Of a stretch of DNA of 25,810 nucleotides, positions 20,201 through 25,045 are shown piece after piece. Below the pieces are notes generated by a model, which saw only the letters and a list, made by a program, of their open reading frames with translations, made no database searches and was not told the DNA's origin. Numbering within the stretch: the first letter of the stretch is position 1; each line of letters opens with the position of its first letter. Both the position numbers and the translations under genes were made by a program. The DNA comes from a virus, in IMG/VR virus record IMGVR_UViG_3300032181_000032, positions 1-25,810 of that record. The stretch is one strand, 5' to 3'.

Positions 20201-20298
20201 CGGTAGTATGCTCCTAAAACTGCCGAAAAGTTTTCGTATTCAGAAACAATAAACCCAGGAAGTTGATCTTCGATTAGAGCCGAAATCTGTGTACTCAT
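11215..20298 (-). CDS. Giant mosaic baseplate protein at the gp7 position (3027 aa)
   Basis: The N-terminus (MSTQISALIEDQLPGFIVSE, then PLDIIHNITKYRDIDFYE and FYKTKGGDKSIRFIFN) is of a kind I recall in large T4-like cyanophage and pelagiphage structural proteins. Position (gp6 - this - gp8) equals T4 gene 7, but T4 gp7 is 1032 residues and I see no clear alignment. Modules by approximate residue: RG-x2-GT type repeats at 77-130, 323-376, 1496-1552 and 2956-3015; GSGY beta-repeats at 553, 623, 666, 1248, 1788, 1830, 1866 and 2709. A YHYH-type domain (GYAYDGNPIYGPYGF, then TPEYPQGTYAYFIT) lies at 750-860, and a cupredoxin-like domain at 1390-1475 (His1408/His1411, Cys1462, His1465). Three DGVxQ modules are at 2188, 2280 and 2380. 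The gene begins 4 bases after the gp6 stop. Role inferred: wedge core or periphery, possibly combining gp7 with extra surface modules. Confidence 0.85.
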   Translation of the reverse strand: MSTQISALIEDQLPGFIVSEYENFSAVLGAYYRQQESVGQPLDIIHNITKYRDIDFYEKNLLKESTTVALTVNASATTLVVADATAFPKRNGYIRVGTEICFYKERTDTEFLDVSRGVSGTTILGDLHNESTFVSTEAVDHYVGEDVHNLSHLFLYAFVRAFEREYLVDFPEAYLKGDVDKRLLIKNIGDFYKTKGGDKSIRFIFNTIVSKSADDIPTTYYPKDHTVKVSESDWSAAFAVQAIILSGDANDLIGKTIIQQADSNSVNSPYASANVENVIQIGRVGNYGLFNLIIDPVSVNGDFAIPQKTVLDRVLGTSLTTGDTVTVDSTMGWSGQEGFIQINGEIIEYEGKTARQFTIKERGTITRIHNVGDIVTSYSNVRSDNVSLLLYGILTKLSPDQVYAYSQKGDKIQISKPGFETRDTIIYDEGSRNVRWKVNTTGAYPSVPLNPGVGLPLQKYLADVGAIYQDDQYYYIATSSYPSTPILTGQDQPNLVDANQLKLIPKTTSTTTEVYKTPFRDIGVFVDGSIAFGYKSEDQIAYGNIQSYTLTSRGSGYSKPPFVLINGEEKIALSTLVGDTVNSVFTRLDKNYTADPLVEIVSGRYGKAEAVVTSGEITSLRLIDAGEYYSAPPVVVITDLAGKGRFAEYRAVVNTQGKITGFNKIDGGKFYTQANVRVELVEEARNNPATATATIYRWVKNRFFNNSNFIDDNGGLAIKDLIENEFYYGVVANPKRLRFRLGDNLTPTQLQETPTLTHSPILGYAYDGNPIYGPYGFSNPLSDQSSIARMNSGYQLKSERTDGPVDAPYDMGTFVDDYEWIATVDTGKTRLDINNGRFCVTPEYPQGTYAYFITIDASNTPVYPYILGENFYSLPVRSNYESKVTQQSIPSASKRLFIPGTLKNGSGEIAFVDAVSTGSVNSVTIEDSQPTFQVGSRIYVDDNGTGGSGASGIVASTFGKSVTSIESRETKATLLTTLSDFYAFENDIITQETTGATGEVIRDISEELTVALRNVTGTFQSGYEINSSTQVINLLLSQNSSYTAGATLALVLFEDPTTEIATGEILTQTVEQNAVRLKVTSGDFDDYLDYAEGEVILKSSDLGNTAGTEIVIINQLSRGINITDVDESIAILSTEENHDFGTGDIVNITVDPDPATTETTYYVTKKKFQEATLIPNEYRAKIDDTGIGKSTVLGLGKDYYAGQYDDVPLVFANSSLSRSDVVAAKASITVESTNFDDSGNIGNILITDAGANYEIDDILTIDPTAIPKVDAADLDTAPTLTMEYMNEAEVNSYLQKRFFVDEADYPTLIAAMPELGAFFQNDAGGTNLIYISKDDDNFAITYFVADTEGEDLTTSDTVFGVAITSVDEYSPPGSIKPQFRFNDENGNENPDYEIRVGSTFTLQPFPGHAVHIVSDIELGLKDDGIAQYTIDYTIASGVTNSGSVTDTITFVPTVAGVYQYVCVTHPEARGTITVYPAPNAAGPLVNVDAVGFGTDRTDLNVTNTFAASVGDLVTVGSEIVKITAVDTVNKNISVDRAQEGTTKVNHLNEKEIFSYLPNYRFTPGTRIGTGANSPVVVSYDPSTKKLIVNWDYDATAPVPLTTVSSVVDDSTPEKIVTIGNVSDVREKLLFSLDNNSFLTNPIVDIQKYYFYKFDVSHPSMLNSYLDISTSPNFNVFTEEKEVGLTEPGNPGAFVRIRLGYGANIGEQERKDVNFTSYYYFLTSSTTDTEGSYLRIIDDPLAGRKEVAYTTDTKIVYKLQDVPQYDGTGDIAYTGRSVGKIHSIKLDNLGSGYEKLPTIKGVVPADGYKAVVTAVRDATTNKIISIDIVSPGQQYSKPEVVVSSGLGSGLKAVADLENGIVTQVRVLEPGNYTTTPSIEIIETDNKLFFNSNDIGIPQNISFVANGSGFHTDQTIKSNYYTPDVLILDNFELDAFRPGETIEQKVNGIIVAQGVIAPDGWRIGSNIMRLQDIVGVFKEGDTIIGKSRKKTARIQRINRSSFTTDIVTRERTIGRFTSDRGKVSSNNQRIHDSDFYQDYSYVVRSRTPIKQWRDVVKDTTHPAGFKMFGEIYLDSEGTSDMPSDQKAFKSTMYLVGPPLAVSSLSTKRTIQQQVIKVQDSRVTRGEGSVSVSDFDETLTRVRELTLSPAFDGRYDPQTGLKIGNRQFTIIDAATGSAYTPYNEQEILMTIDGVAQRPGYSFKVVGNQLTFFEAPLGPRVTEDQIVPPQKAYIRAFKFREDTDNARYLKRLKNIADSFDGRTRIFDLNWEDGSVVKTQVNEDLFVYLDGVLQQGSYEIRRFSSPNKTDRIAFDKAPKNYKDLYDADAFPQELQNETYFYGFGVGLYERLGIDKRIIPFTQNNQYLIYDANNNVRNIDNPLYVYVYVDGVLQRQNLSYKINGAAITFMQPLEYTEQADGSYTCARVDILRLYGKNYQSTLNLFNYEADVFYNRATVTFDGAGTYDTLSSWYILNTSDKTTVRQGDRIWGEIIDLQPGSGNQFTVALKSQNIDFIAGSDITFDRGDGNPLTITFADYSIAYTTNAAGERILNRVESNYVPFLPTDDAFDSYDYRGEILKEHPSLRRGDKIQIDGELSYRNILSSPIFAKATDYRKGGQASANFFAKVAASDYNGDVLGEGLSVTANIDTGKVISLDWNRRELTYFFNNNILINPTAYNYNSPPVLNFIPTNGEGGGARAQVLVYGGQIIDIILVDGGSGYTAPPRVVVSRGYNIVRENNHPEFSAVRTIFGGQGEGLNATIQTTSSVIDLYQRNPFEHIAVLQSPNPLGSGRLVSRGMHLVTPEIGMGFPFEQDIITHIQYVVATQTPSAIEQPTFIRVFLEEQNIGYGEFRADKTRHFTSGVIALDENPNLIFADFYTQGKLGGTVASFLDYLYLDAGYANVSGISLEQLELTYTQFKGISEGVDTWMENMLLNNTSLTSDGTVFNPGIPSSQELMSYLDAPLTTSSTVVYIPDTTNFPDSGKLLVGKELVTYTSKLPDRLIGVARGVDGTTAEAHSAGQFIRTIGLETTL

Positions 20299-20302
20299 CT
20301 AA

Positions 20303-22105
20303 TTACTCTGGATATACCGCGAACTTGCTATTGGCAACATCTAGATCAAGATACATGTGTCTAGATGCGTTAATGTCGTTATTACGAGGAATCACTCGAA
20401 CCGAGATTCTGTTATCAAAGAAGGTTCCCTGCAAAATGGTTACATCATACAGTTTGATTTCACCTTCTTCATAATCAACATCACCGATATTGTCGTTCAG
20501 GACAATCTTTTCACCTGTTCCAGGATCCAATCTATATAGGACGATTTTGCCATCCCTATCCTCAAAGTAAACGACAAAGTTAGGATAGGCAGTAACCTTG
20601 AAACCTGTTGACATAACAACAGGTCCGTCCTCTGGACAAGACAGTTTGAATGAATTCTGGAAACAGAGTTCGTAGTAAGTAGAAGTATTGATCTGTGGAT
20701 AGAAATCCTTTCTCATCAATACAGTAGTGCTGTTAGATGTAATGGATGGATCTGCATTATCAATTACACCAACATACTTACTATATCTAAACTTACCATT
20801 GAATTTTTCAGTACCAGAGAGTTTAGTATACTGTTCTACTCCATTGGTGACTTTGAACTTGATATCGTCAGGGAACTGATTAGTAACTCTTGTGCTGAAG
20901 TTTACTTTGCTGTCCAACTCTAGATAAAGGATAGAAGGATCCTTGATTTCTGGAGTGACTGACGCAACAGCATAGTCCTTTAACTTCTCAATAATTTGTT
21001 TCTTCGTCACACTAGAAAGTGTAGCTCCGCTCTCTGGTTTGATGACAATCTTCACTTTACCAAATTCAGGATATCTTTCCTCTTCTCCTCCGTAAGTAAT
21101 GATATCAGATACTGCAGGGTAGATCTGTCTGATGATTGCACCATAGTCTCCCGCAGTCACCGCTCTGTTCTGGGTGGCATATAGTTTAGGAGCATTGAAC
21201 TTGATCTTATCAATCGATTCAATGTCAGCACCGCCATTGGCGCTAGAAAGGGTTACAACGTTGCTGATAGTGTTTGGGTAAGAGATACCAGAATCATCTA
21301 CCAGAACGCCACTGAACGTGAATACAGCAGCACCATTAGCAGCAGAACCAGATGATACTAGGTAAGAGACCTCAACAAACTCATCATTCTCTAGTGCCTT
21401 GCCAATTACGTTATCGCCAAAGAATAACTCATATCTCTCATCCAGAGTCTCGTCAACATAGAAGATGCCATCAGATGCGCCGATGTCAATGATATTATTG
21501 ATCTGATTGAGATATCTGAATGATGTTGCGCCTTCTACTGGGAAAACCTTGACACGAAGTGTGCTGGTGTCCGCATTTGGGTTGCCTAGCGCAAATCTTT
21601 GATTGGTTAATGAGGTATTACGAGTAAAAGTCTCCGTAATTACGGAACCTTCGTACAAATCAACGTTCTCAAATACCGCCTGTCCGTTGATGACACCCAC
21701 TTTCTGGTCATCAATAGTGACAAAGCGATAGATCTTATCGTCAAATGACGTGACGAATCCCGTGCCCTTCTTTAAAGTGATCGTAGAAGGGTAAGTTCCT
21801 GTAAAGTTGACTTGGAAATTTACCGTTGCCTGCGGAGACACAACAGACTTTGGTTTATATCCAAGTTGCTTTGCAAGTGATACTACGTTATCTCGGAGTG
21901 TAGCAGACTCCAAAAACATCTCGTTTACCACCATGTTCGTATTGAACGCGGTGTAATACGTGTTATATGCTAGAACATCTAGCAGGTTACTCCAGACAGA
22001 ACCCTCAAAATCAAAATCAGTAAAATCAGTCTGCGCTCGCAAGTAATCTTTGAGCGCAGTCTTAATATCCTGGAAATCTAGATTATTTACCTGAATGTAC
22101 TTCAT
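20303..22105 (-). CDS. 6: Baseplate wedge subunit gp6
   Basis: A 600-residue protein (T4 gp6 is 660). gp6 forms the inner ring that joins adjacent baseplate wedges. The N-terminus (MKYIQVNNLDFQDIKTALKD, then LLDVLAYNTYYTAFNTNM and NEMFLESATLRDNVVSLAKQ-LGYKPKS) is diagnostic for T4-like gp6. At about residues 318-358, NRAVTAGDYGAIIRQIYPAV followed by a beta strand with KVKIVIKPE is the core shared with the Baseplate_J family. The ATG overlaps the gp25 stop (ATGA), so the two wedge proteins are probably translationally coupled. The C-terminus ends with VANSKFAVYPE and the giant gene begins 4 bases later. There is no sign of truncation. Confidence 0.95.
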   Translation of the reverse strand: MKYIQVNNLDFQDIKTALKDYLRAQTDFTDFDFEGSVWSNLLDVLAYNTYYTAFNTNMVVNEMFLESATLRDNVVSLAKQLGYKPKSVVSPQATVNFQVNFTGTYPSTITLKKGTGFVTSFDDKIYRFVTIDDQKVGVINGQAVFENVDLYEGSVITETFTRNTSLTNQRFALGNPNADTSTLRVKVFPVEGATSFRYLNQINNIIDIGASDGIFYVDETLDERYELFFGDNVIGKALENDEFVEVSYLVSSGSAANGAAVFTFSGVLVDDSGISYPNTISNVVTLSSANGGADIESIDKIKFNAPKLYATQNRAVTAGDYGAIIRQIYPAVSDIITYGGEEERYPEFGKVKIVIKPESGATLSSVTKKQIIEKLKDYAVASVTPEIKDPSILYLELDSKVNFSTRVTNQFPDDIKFKVTNGVEQYTKLSGTEKFNGKFRYSKYVGVIDNADPSITSNSTTVLMRKDFYPQINTSTYYELCFQNSFKLSCPEDGPVVMSTGFKVTAYPNFVVYFEDRDGKIVLYRLDPGTGEKIVLNDNIGDVDYEEGEIKLYDVTILQGTFFDNRISVRVIPRNNDINASRHMYLDLDVANSKFAVYPE

Positions 22106-22497
22106 TGAGTTCTCTGGAGGAGGAAGTTAACATCTACTGGTGGAGAATCTTGGCGACCAATGATTCTAAACGATAGATGCACATTGAATGCATTGTCTTC
22201 AAAACTAGGTTCTACATCCAGACCTTCAACGATAATACGTGGTTCGTACCGATCTAGGGTTCTTCTAATCTCATTATCAACTGATGCTGCCGTAGCATAA
22301 TCAAGTGCTTCAAATAACAATCCTGAAATAGAAGACCCTAGATTCGGTTCAAAAGGTCGTTCGCCAGGTTCAGTCATAATCAGATTGATAACTGCCTGCT
22401 TGATAGCAGCGTCATCTTTGGTCACCATCAAATCCCCAGTCACAGGATGAGGCTTGAAGGTGACCTTTAAATCTTTAAAAGACTGTTGACTAGGCAC
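22102..22497 (-). CDS. 25: Baseplate wedge subunit gp25 (GPW/gp25 family)
   Basis: 131 residues, essentially the T4 length (132). gp25 is the lysozyme-like-fold wedge protein near the sheath attachment ring, conserved across contractile tails and T6SS (TssE). The family hallmark ERPFEPNLGSSISGLLFE is at about residues 46-63, preceded by the IKQAVINLIMTEPG helix. DNEIRRTLDRYEPRI follows. The start I favour is GTG 22497-22495 (residues MPSQQSFKDLKVTF), because no ATG lies in frame near the conserved N-terminus. No Shine-Dalgarno sequence is visible. A late promoter element (CATAAATA, 22524-22517) sits only about 20 bases upstream, giving a very short leader. The stop overlaps the gp6 start by 4 bases. 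Confidence 0.95.
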   Translation of the reverse strand: MPSQQSFKDLKVTFKPHPVTGDLMVTKDDAAIKQAVINLIMTEPGERPFEPNLGSSISGLLFEALDYATAASVDNEIRRTLDRYEPRIIVEGLDVEPSFEDNAFNVHLSFRIIGRQDSPPVDVNFLLQRTQ

Positions 22498-22515
22498 AAT
22501 AAGACAATTTATTGT

Positions 22516-22644
22516 TTATTTATGGTCCTTTTTCTGATCTTCCTTCTTCATCTTTTTCAGGTACTTGTCGGAGTCAACCTGGGTGATCAGGGTCATTCCA
22601 GACTTGATAAAATCTTTACTTTTGTCGGTAGGTGAATTACCCAT
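22516..22644 (-). CDS. Small lysine-rich 42-aa protein
   Basis: ATG 22644-22642 to TAA 22518-22516 encodes 42 residues beginning MGNSPTDKSKDFIKSGMTLI and ending KKMKKEDQKKDHK. A good ribosome binding site (GGAG about 9 bases upstream, within AAAGGAGAAAGAAA) supports the start. The ATG lies inside the last codons of the 217-residue gene (8-base overlap), as expected for a coupled small gene. The C-terminal third is highly charged and probably helical. I do not recognise the family. It could be a small assembly factor or an unstructured accessory peptide. It is too short for many gene callers and is easily missed. Confidence 0.7.
   Translation of the reverse strand: MGNSPTDKSKDFIKSGMTLITQVDSDKYLKKMKKEDQKKDHK
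22517..22524 (-). promoter_or_regulatory. Late promoter element for gp25, inside the end of the 42-aa ORF
   Basis: Minus-strand CATAAATA matches the T4-type late consensus at 7 of 8 positions. It lies over the last codons of the small upstream ORF (CAT AAA TAA encodes His-Lys-stop), 20 bases before the gp25 GTG. It would start a new late transcript for gp25-gp6-giant. Confidence 0.65.
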
Positions 22645-23290
22645 TTTCTTTCTCCTTTGGTGTTTGCCAGAAGTAGTCATCAGTATCCCCAAGTCGTCCC
22701 CAGTCGATTCCTGCCTCTACTTGGTATTCTATGGTGGATACCTTAAAGTCAGGGAATTGAGGGTCCTGTGGGGTTATAGAGAGGTCATACAAGCGCATTC
22801 TATTGTTAGGATATAGTGCATACTGACCGTTGTTTAAAGCGATGCAATTATGCGACTTGTGCTCTTGTGGCACCTCACTCACATTATTATCTATAACGTC
22901 AATGTTTGCATGATAGTTATCTAGTGTAAACAGATACTGTCCTCGCATCAATCCATGATCTCGTGTGTAGACCTCACAGTCCATGGATGCGACAAATCCT
23001 TTGCTCATACATGCTACCCCATAATCCATACAATTCCAGAATTGTAGATTCTCCAAACTCATGTCTACGTCTGGAGTTTGGGGTGATCTTACGAATGCAC
23101 TGATAGGAAGCTTGTCATACATCGCACCGTAGGTGGGCAAGTATGTCTCAAAGTAAAAAGCACGCCCAGGTATGCTTTTAGCACATACCCAGACGCCCTC
23201 TACAAACTCCCCATGTCCATCTTGGTGGTCTCGTAAGTATTCTTTACGAACCCATACCTTTTTAGCAGGAAGATTGCAAATTAGATTCAC
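22637..23290 (-). CDS. Conserved-looking hypothetical protein (217 aa)
   Basis: The start is GTG 23290-23288, overlapping the stop of the upstream 48-residue gene (GTGA), so translation is probably coupled. The product is a soluble-looking mixed protein with no signal peptide or membrane segment. Recognisable stretches are VWVRKEYLRDHQDGHGEF, GVWVCAKSIPGRAFYFETYL, YLFTLDNYHANIDVID and IEYQVEAGIDWGRLGDTDD. The tail reads TDDYFWQTPKEKENG. It contains several cysteines and many aromatic residues. I do not recognise the family. Similar unnamed proteins may exist near gp25 in other cyanomyoviruses, but that is recollection only. Context (PAAR gene upstream, gp25 downstream) suggests a virion or tail-assembly role. 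It does not resemble T4 gp53 or gp5. Confidence 0.8.
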   Translation of the reverse strand: MNLICNLPAKKVWVRKEYLRDHQDGHGEFVEGVWVCAKSIPGRAFYFETYLPTYGAMYDKLPISAFVRSPQTPDVDMSLENLQFWNCMDYGVACMSKGFVASMDCEVYTRDHGLMRGQYLFTLDNYHANIDVIDNNVSEVPQEHKSHNCIALNNGQYALYPNNRMRLYDLSITPQDPQFPDFKVSTIEYQVEAGIDWGRLGDTDDYFWQTPKEKENG

Positions 23291-23433
23291 TTACCTTGAC
23301 CCCGATAACGCTTCTTTGCTTTGTTACGGGATGTTGCTGCATACTTGGTATGCTGTCCACAACCTTGACGTGTTTTTTTGGGAGTTGCTTCAATAAACTG
23401 TTGTCCAAGAAGAGACTTTTTAACCTTTGCCAT
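23287..23433 (-). CDS. Very basic 48-aa protein with KKTRQG...HTKYAATSRNK motif
   Basis: ATG 23433-23431 to TGA 23289-23287 encodes 48 residues. They start MAKVKKSLLGQQFIEATP and continue KKTRQGCGQHTKYAATSRNK, ending in KKRYRGQGK. About a third of residues are Lys or Arg. I recall short proteins with this KKTRQG-x-G-x-HTKYAATSRNK pattern in many marine myoviruses and related phages, without an assigned function. The conserved basic sequence suggests nucleic-acid or ribosome contact, or an unstructured structural peptide, but that is inference. The stop overlaps the GTG of the 217-residue gene. A strong sigma70-like promoter lies just upstream (23456-23484). No Shine-Dalgarno sequence is evident. 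Confidence 0.82.
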   Translation of the reverse strand: MAKVKKSLLGQQFIEATPKKTRQGCGQHTKYAATSRNKAKKRYRGQGK

Positions 23434-23455
23434 TGATCAATAATGAACTGATAAT

Positions 23456-23484
23456 ATTATACCACAGATTCATGCACCTGCCAA
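23456..23484 (-). promoter_or_regulatory. Sigma70-type promoter TTGGCA-17-TATAAT
   Basis: On the minus strand TTGGCA (23484-23479, one mismatch to TTGACA) is followed by exactly 17 bases and then a perfect TATAAT (23461-23456). The expected start is near 23449, about 16 bases before the ATG of the 48-residue gene. The -35 hexamer overlaps the 3' end of the PAAR gene (codons for its last few residues). This would let host sigma70-type polymerase transcribe the basic small protein, and perhaps the genes after it, independently of late sigma. Confidence 0.65.
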
Positions 23485-23769
23485 CACTGTATGAGACCCT
23501 TCTGTCATGACCGCACCGAACGATAACAAGTCTCCGATACGCATGGCACCTTTCTTATTGACTCTGACCCTTATAGACCCTTTAACGCATGTGTCAGCAT
23601 GTGGTGGGTTATTGCCACATACATGAATCGCAGTAGTATCTCCTTCTTTAACTGCTAGAACTTTGTTCACATATACATTAGGAGAACCTGTAACGACAGG
23701 AACAGGTGGCCAACAGTTGTGACCACTCTCTAAATCCTTCAATCGACTCATGCCACTTCCTGCTGCCAT
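23470..23769 (-). CDS. 5.4: PAAR-repeat central spike tip protein (gp5.4-like)
   Basis: 99 residues, close to T4 gp5.4 (97). PAAR proteins form the sharp, metal-stabilised cone at the tip of the central spike of contractile phage tails and T6SS. Visible family features are the N-terminal GSGMSRLKDLESGHNCWPP and the beta segment VYVNKVLAVKEGD, then TAIHVCGNNPPH and VRVNKKGAMRIGD. The protein closes with GSHTVLAGA, matching the usual GS-x-TV-x-ING ending. Candidate Zn/Fe ligands are the histidines in GHNC, AIH, NPPH and GSH, plus the cysteines in HVCG and DTCV. The ATG overlaps the stop of the 276-residue gene by one base (TAATG). It fits with a spike protein (gp5 type) that would be encoded outside this window. 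Confidence 0.88.
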   Translation of the reverse strand: MAAGSGMSRLKDLESGHNCWPPVPVVTGSPNVYVNKVLAVKEGDTTAIHVCGNNPPHADTCVKGSIRVRVNKKGAMRIGDLLSFGAVMTEGSHTVLAGA

Positions 23770-24599
23770 TATCCTGGTCTCGCTTCTACTTGTTGTCTCA
23801 AACGATATTTAGTACGCTTACCATGATTTTGCCAGTTGTTATCTACATCAATGTATGCAGGGAACTTCCAGATGTATGGTGGACATGTACTCGTAACAGT
23901 AATCTCGTAATGAAAGCGCAGAGTTTTTATAAGAGACGGTTTATATGCATACACATAGTTACTACCCCTCTGTGCTGTATCATGAACAGGTGGTCCTATA
24001 AACTCTTGACCTTCAGCACTTGCAATAGACGCAGAGAGCCTTCCCGATCCACCAATCCTCTTTAACTTCTGATCACGCTTATATGGTTGCTGTCTTCCAA
24101 TACCACCGTTAAATGATACATGCCTCGCATTGTCCCTGACTAGAGGCACTGCACTACCTTTGTAGCATTCCACAAAACCTGCCTCCATATCATACATGTA
24201 CTTCTCCGTGTAATTACCAATGAGAGGGACTGGCAATACAAGTGTGGTGACTCCAGGTGCTACATTGATACTTTGCATCGCAACAGCATCAGTGCCTGGC
24301 AACATCTCTGGGATGGTCGGCACACCACCTTTCAGCACTATACAGCCTGGCGGCATGGGTGCAATCGAAATGCCTGTGATAAGTTCAGGACTAGGTTGCG
24401 ATGGACCTGGGGTTCCTCCAGGACATATCAAGTTTGCCTGTGCCGTGATATTAATAACACCTAATGTCTCGTAGATATTCAGGTTCACACCCTCTCGCTT
24501 CATATCAGGTAACACAAAAGGACCTGGAGGAGGCAACATACGCCATCCAGGTCCACTTCCGAGTGTAAATGATGTCCCACTAGGTATGAGGATTGCCAT
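23769..24599 (-). CDS. Hypothetical protein preceding the PAAR gene (276 aa)
   Basis: ATG 24599-24597 overlaps the stop of the preceding coiled-coil gene (TAATG), and its own stop overlaps the PAAR ATG, so this is a tight operon. The N-terminal half is unusually rich in Pro and Gly (GPGWRMLPPPGPFVLPD, CPGGTPGPSQPSPELI, APMPPGCIVLKGGVPTIPEM) with beta-strand-like segments such as IYETLGVINITAQANLI. The second half is more basic (QQPYKRDQKLKRIGGSGR) and ends with FHYEITVTSTCPPYIWKF and a basic tail (GKRTKYRLRQQVEARPG). There is no signal peptide or membrane helix. I do not recognise the family. The gene order implies a tail-hub, spike or wedge accessory role. It is not the T4 gp5 lysozyme: no lysozyme motif is seen. 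Confidence 0.8.
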   Translation of the reverse strand: MAILIPSGTSFTLGSGPGWRMLPPPGPFVLPDMKREGVNLNIYETLGVINITAQANLICPGGTPGPSQPSPELITGISIAPMPPGCIVLKGGVPTIPEMLPGTDAVAMQSINVAPGVTTLVLPVPLIGNYTEKYMYDMEAGFVECYKGSAVPLVRDNARHVSFNGGIGRQQPYKRDQKLKRIGGSGRLSASIASAEGQEFIGPPVHDTAQRGSNYVYAYKPSLIKTLRFHYEITVTSTCPPYIWKFPAYIDVDNNWQNHGKRTKYRLRQQVEARPG

Positions 24600-24814
24600 T
24601 ACTTATCAGAATATTCTAAATTTTTTAATCGGGTATCTACATCATCCAAGTAGCTTGTAATCTTCTCATGCTTGCTCGCACCTGGGCGTCTATACATGAG
24701 ATTTGGATGCTTTAGTCGCTCGACTTCAGCTTTCAGATCCCGAATCTCCTGGAAGGCTATCTCCAGCACTTGTTCCAGGTTCAGCGATTTCTCGGAGGAG
24801 TTCAAATCTTTCAT
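24599..24814 (-). CDS. Coiled-coil small protein (71 aa)
   Basis: From ATG 24814-24812 the product is 71 residues beginning MKDLNSSEKSLNLEQVLEIA. The region FQEIRDLKAEVERLKH has clear heptad spacing and predicts a coiled coil. A basic link (YRRPGASKHEK) and a second helix (DDVDTRLKNLEYSDK) follow. A TTG at 24880 would extend the frame by 22 residues. That extension (NLRNAPPSNLRTLRNK) looks like out-of-frame reading of the overlapping ORF, so I prefer the ATG. Neither start has a good Shine-Dalgarno sequence. It overlaps the upstream 68-residue ORF by 89 bases in another frame, so coupling by overlap or a +1 frameshift are both possible. The stop overlaps the next ATG. Function unknown. Confidence 0.65.
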   Translation of the reverse strand: MKDLNSSEKSLNLEQVLEIAFQEIRDLKAEVERLKHPNLMYRRPGASKHEKITSYLDDVDTRLKNLEYSDK

Positions 24815-24932
24815 CTTGTTTCGTAGGGTTCTTAAATTGCTCGGCGGCGCGTTTCTCAAATTGCTCACAGAAGTCGTCAAACTCGTTAAGGACTTCTGCT
24901 TGCTTATTCAGATATCCATCGTAGTCTTTCAT
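24726..24932 (-). CDS. Small acidic helical protein (68 aa), overlapping the next gene
   Basis: ATG 24932-24930 opens a 68-residue frame. Its first 50 residues (MKDYDGYLNKQAEVLNEFDD, FCEQFEKRAAEQFKNPTKQD, ERFELLREIAE) look like a genuine charged helical protein. The last 17 (PGTSAGDSLPGDSGSES) are low-complexity and lie over the coiled-coil gene in another frame. It is the first gene after a late promoter element (GATAAATA, 25000-24993), with a leader of roughly 55 bases, which supports it being translated. I do not recognise the family. It may be a separate protein or the N-terminal part of a product continued in the second frame. Confidence 0.6.
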   Translation of the reverse strand: MKDYDGYLNKQAEVLNEFDDFCEQFEKRAAEQFKNPTKQDERFELLREIAEPGTSAGDSLPGDSGSES

Positions 24933-24992
24933 GATTCAACTATGGGGGTAAAAATTTTCTGGGCGATTTTTTTGTATATGGGGGACCCGTAA

Positions 24993-25000
24993 TATTTATC
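24993..25000 (-). promoter_or_regulatory. Late promoter element (GATAAATA)
   Basis: Minus-strand GATAAATA matches 7 of 8 bases of the T4-type late consensus. It lies about 60 bases upstream of the ATG of the first small structural gene, just where base composition changes from G+C-rich to phage-like. It would drive the cluster from the 68-residue gene onward. Confidence 0.6.
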
Positions 25001-25045
25001 GTGCTTGGGTAACACTTTGTAGGTTAGAAAGACGGTACTTTTTTG

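Noticed and set aside
22637-23290. 217-aa protein as baseplate wedge gp53
   Set aside because: Length is similar to T4 gp53 (196) but none of the gp53 sequence features I know can be seen, so I left it unnamed.
23706-24065. 119-residue plus-strand ORF across the PAAR/276-aa junction
   Set aside because: It is antisense to two overlapping genes with recognisable or coherent products, and its own translation has no coherent pattern.
24672-24992. 106-residue plus-strand ORF over the small coiled-coil genes
   Set aside because: It is antisense to the small genes and opposes the direction of all other genes, with no plus-strand promoter visible.
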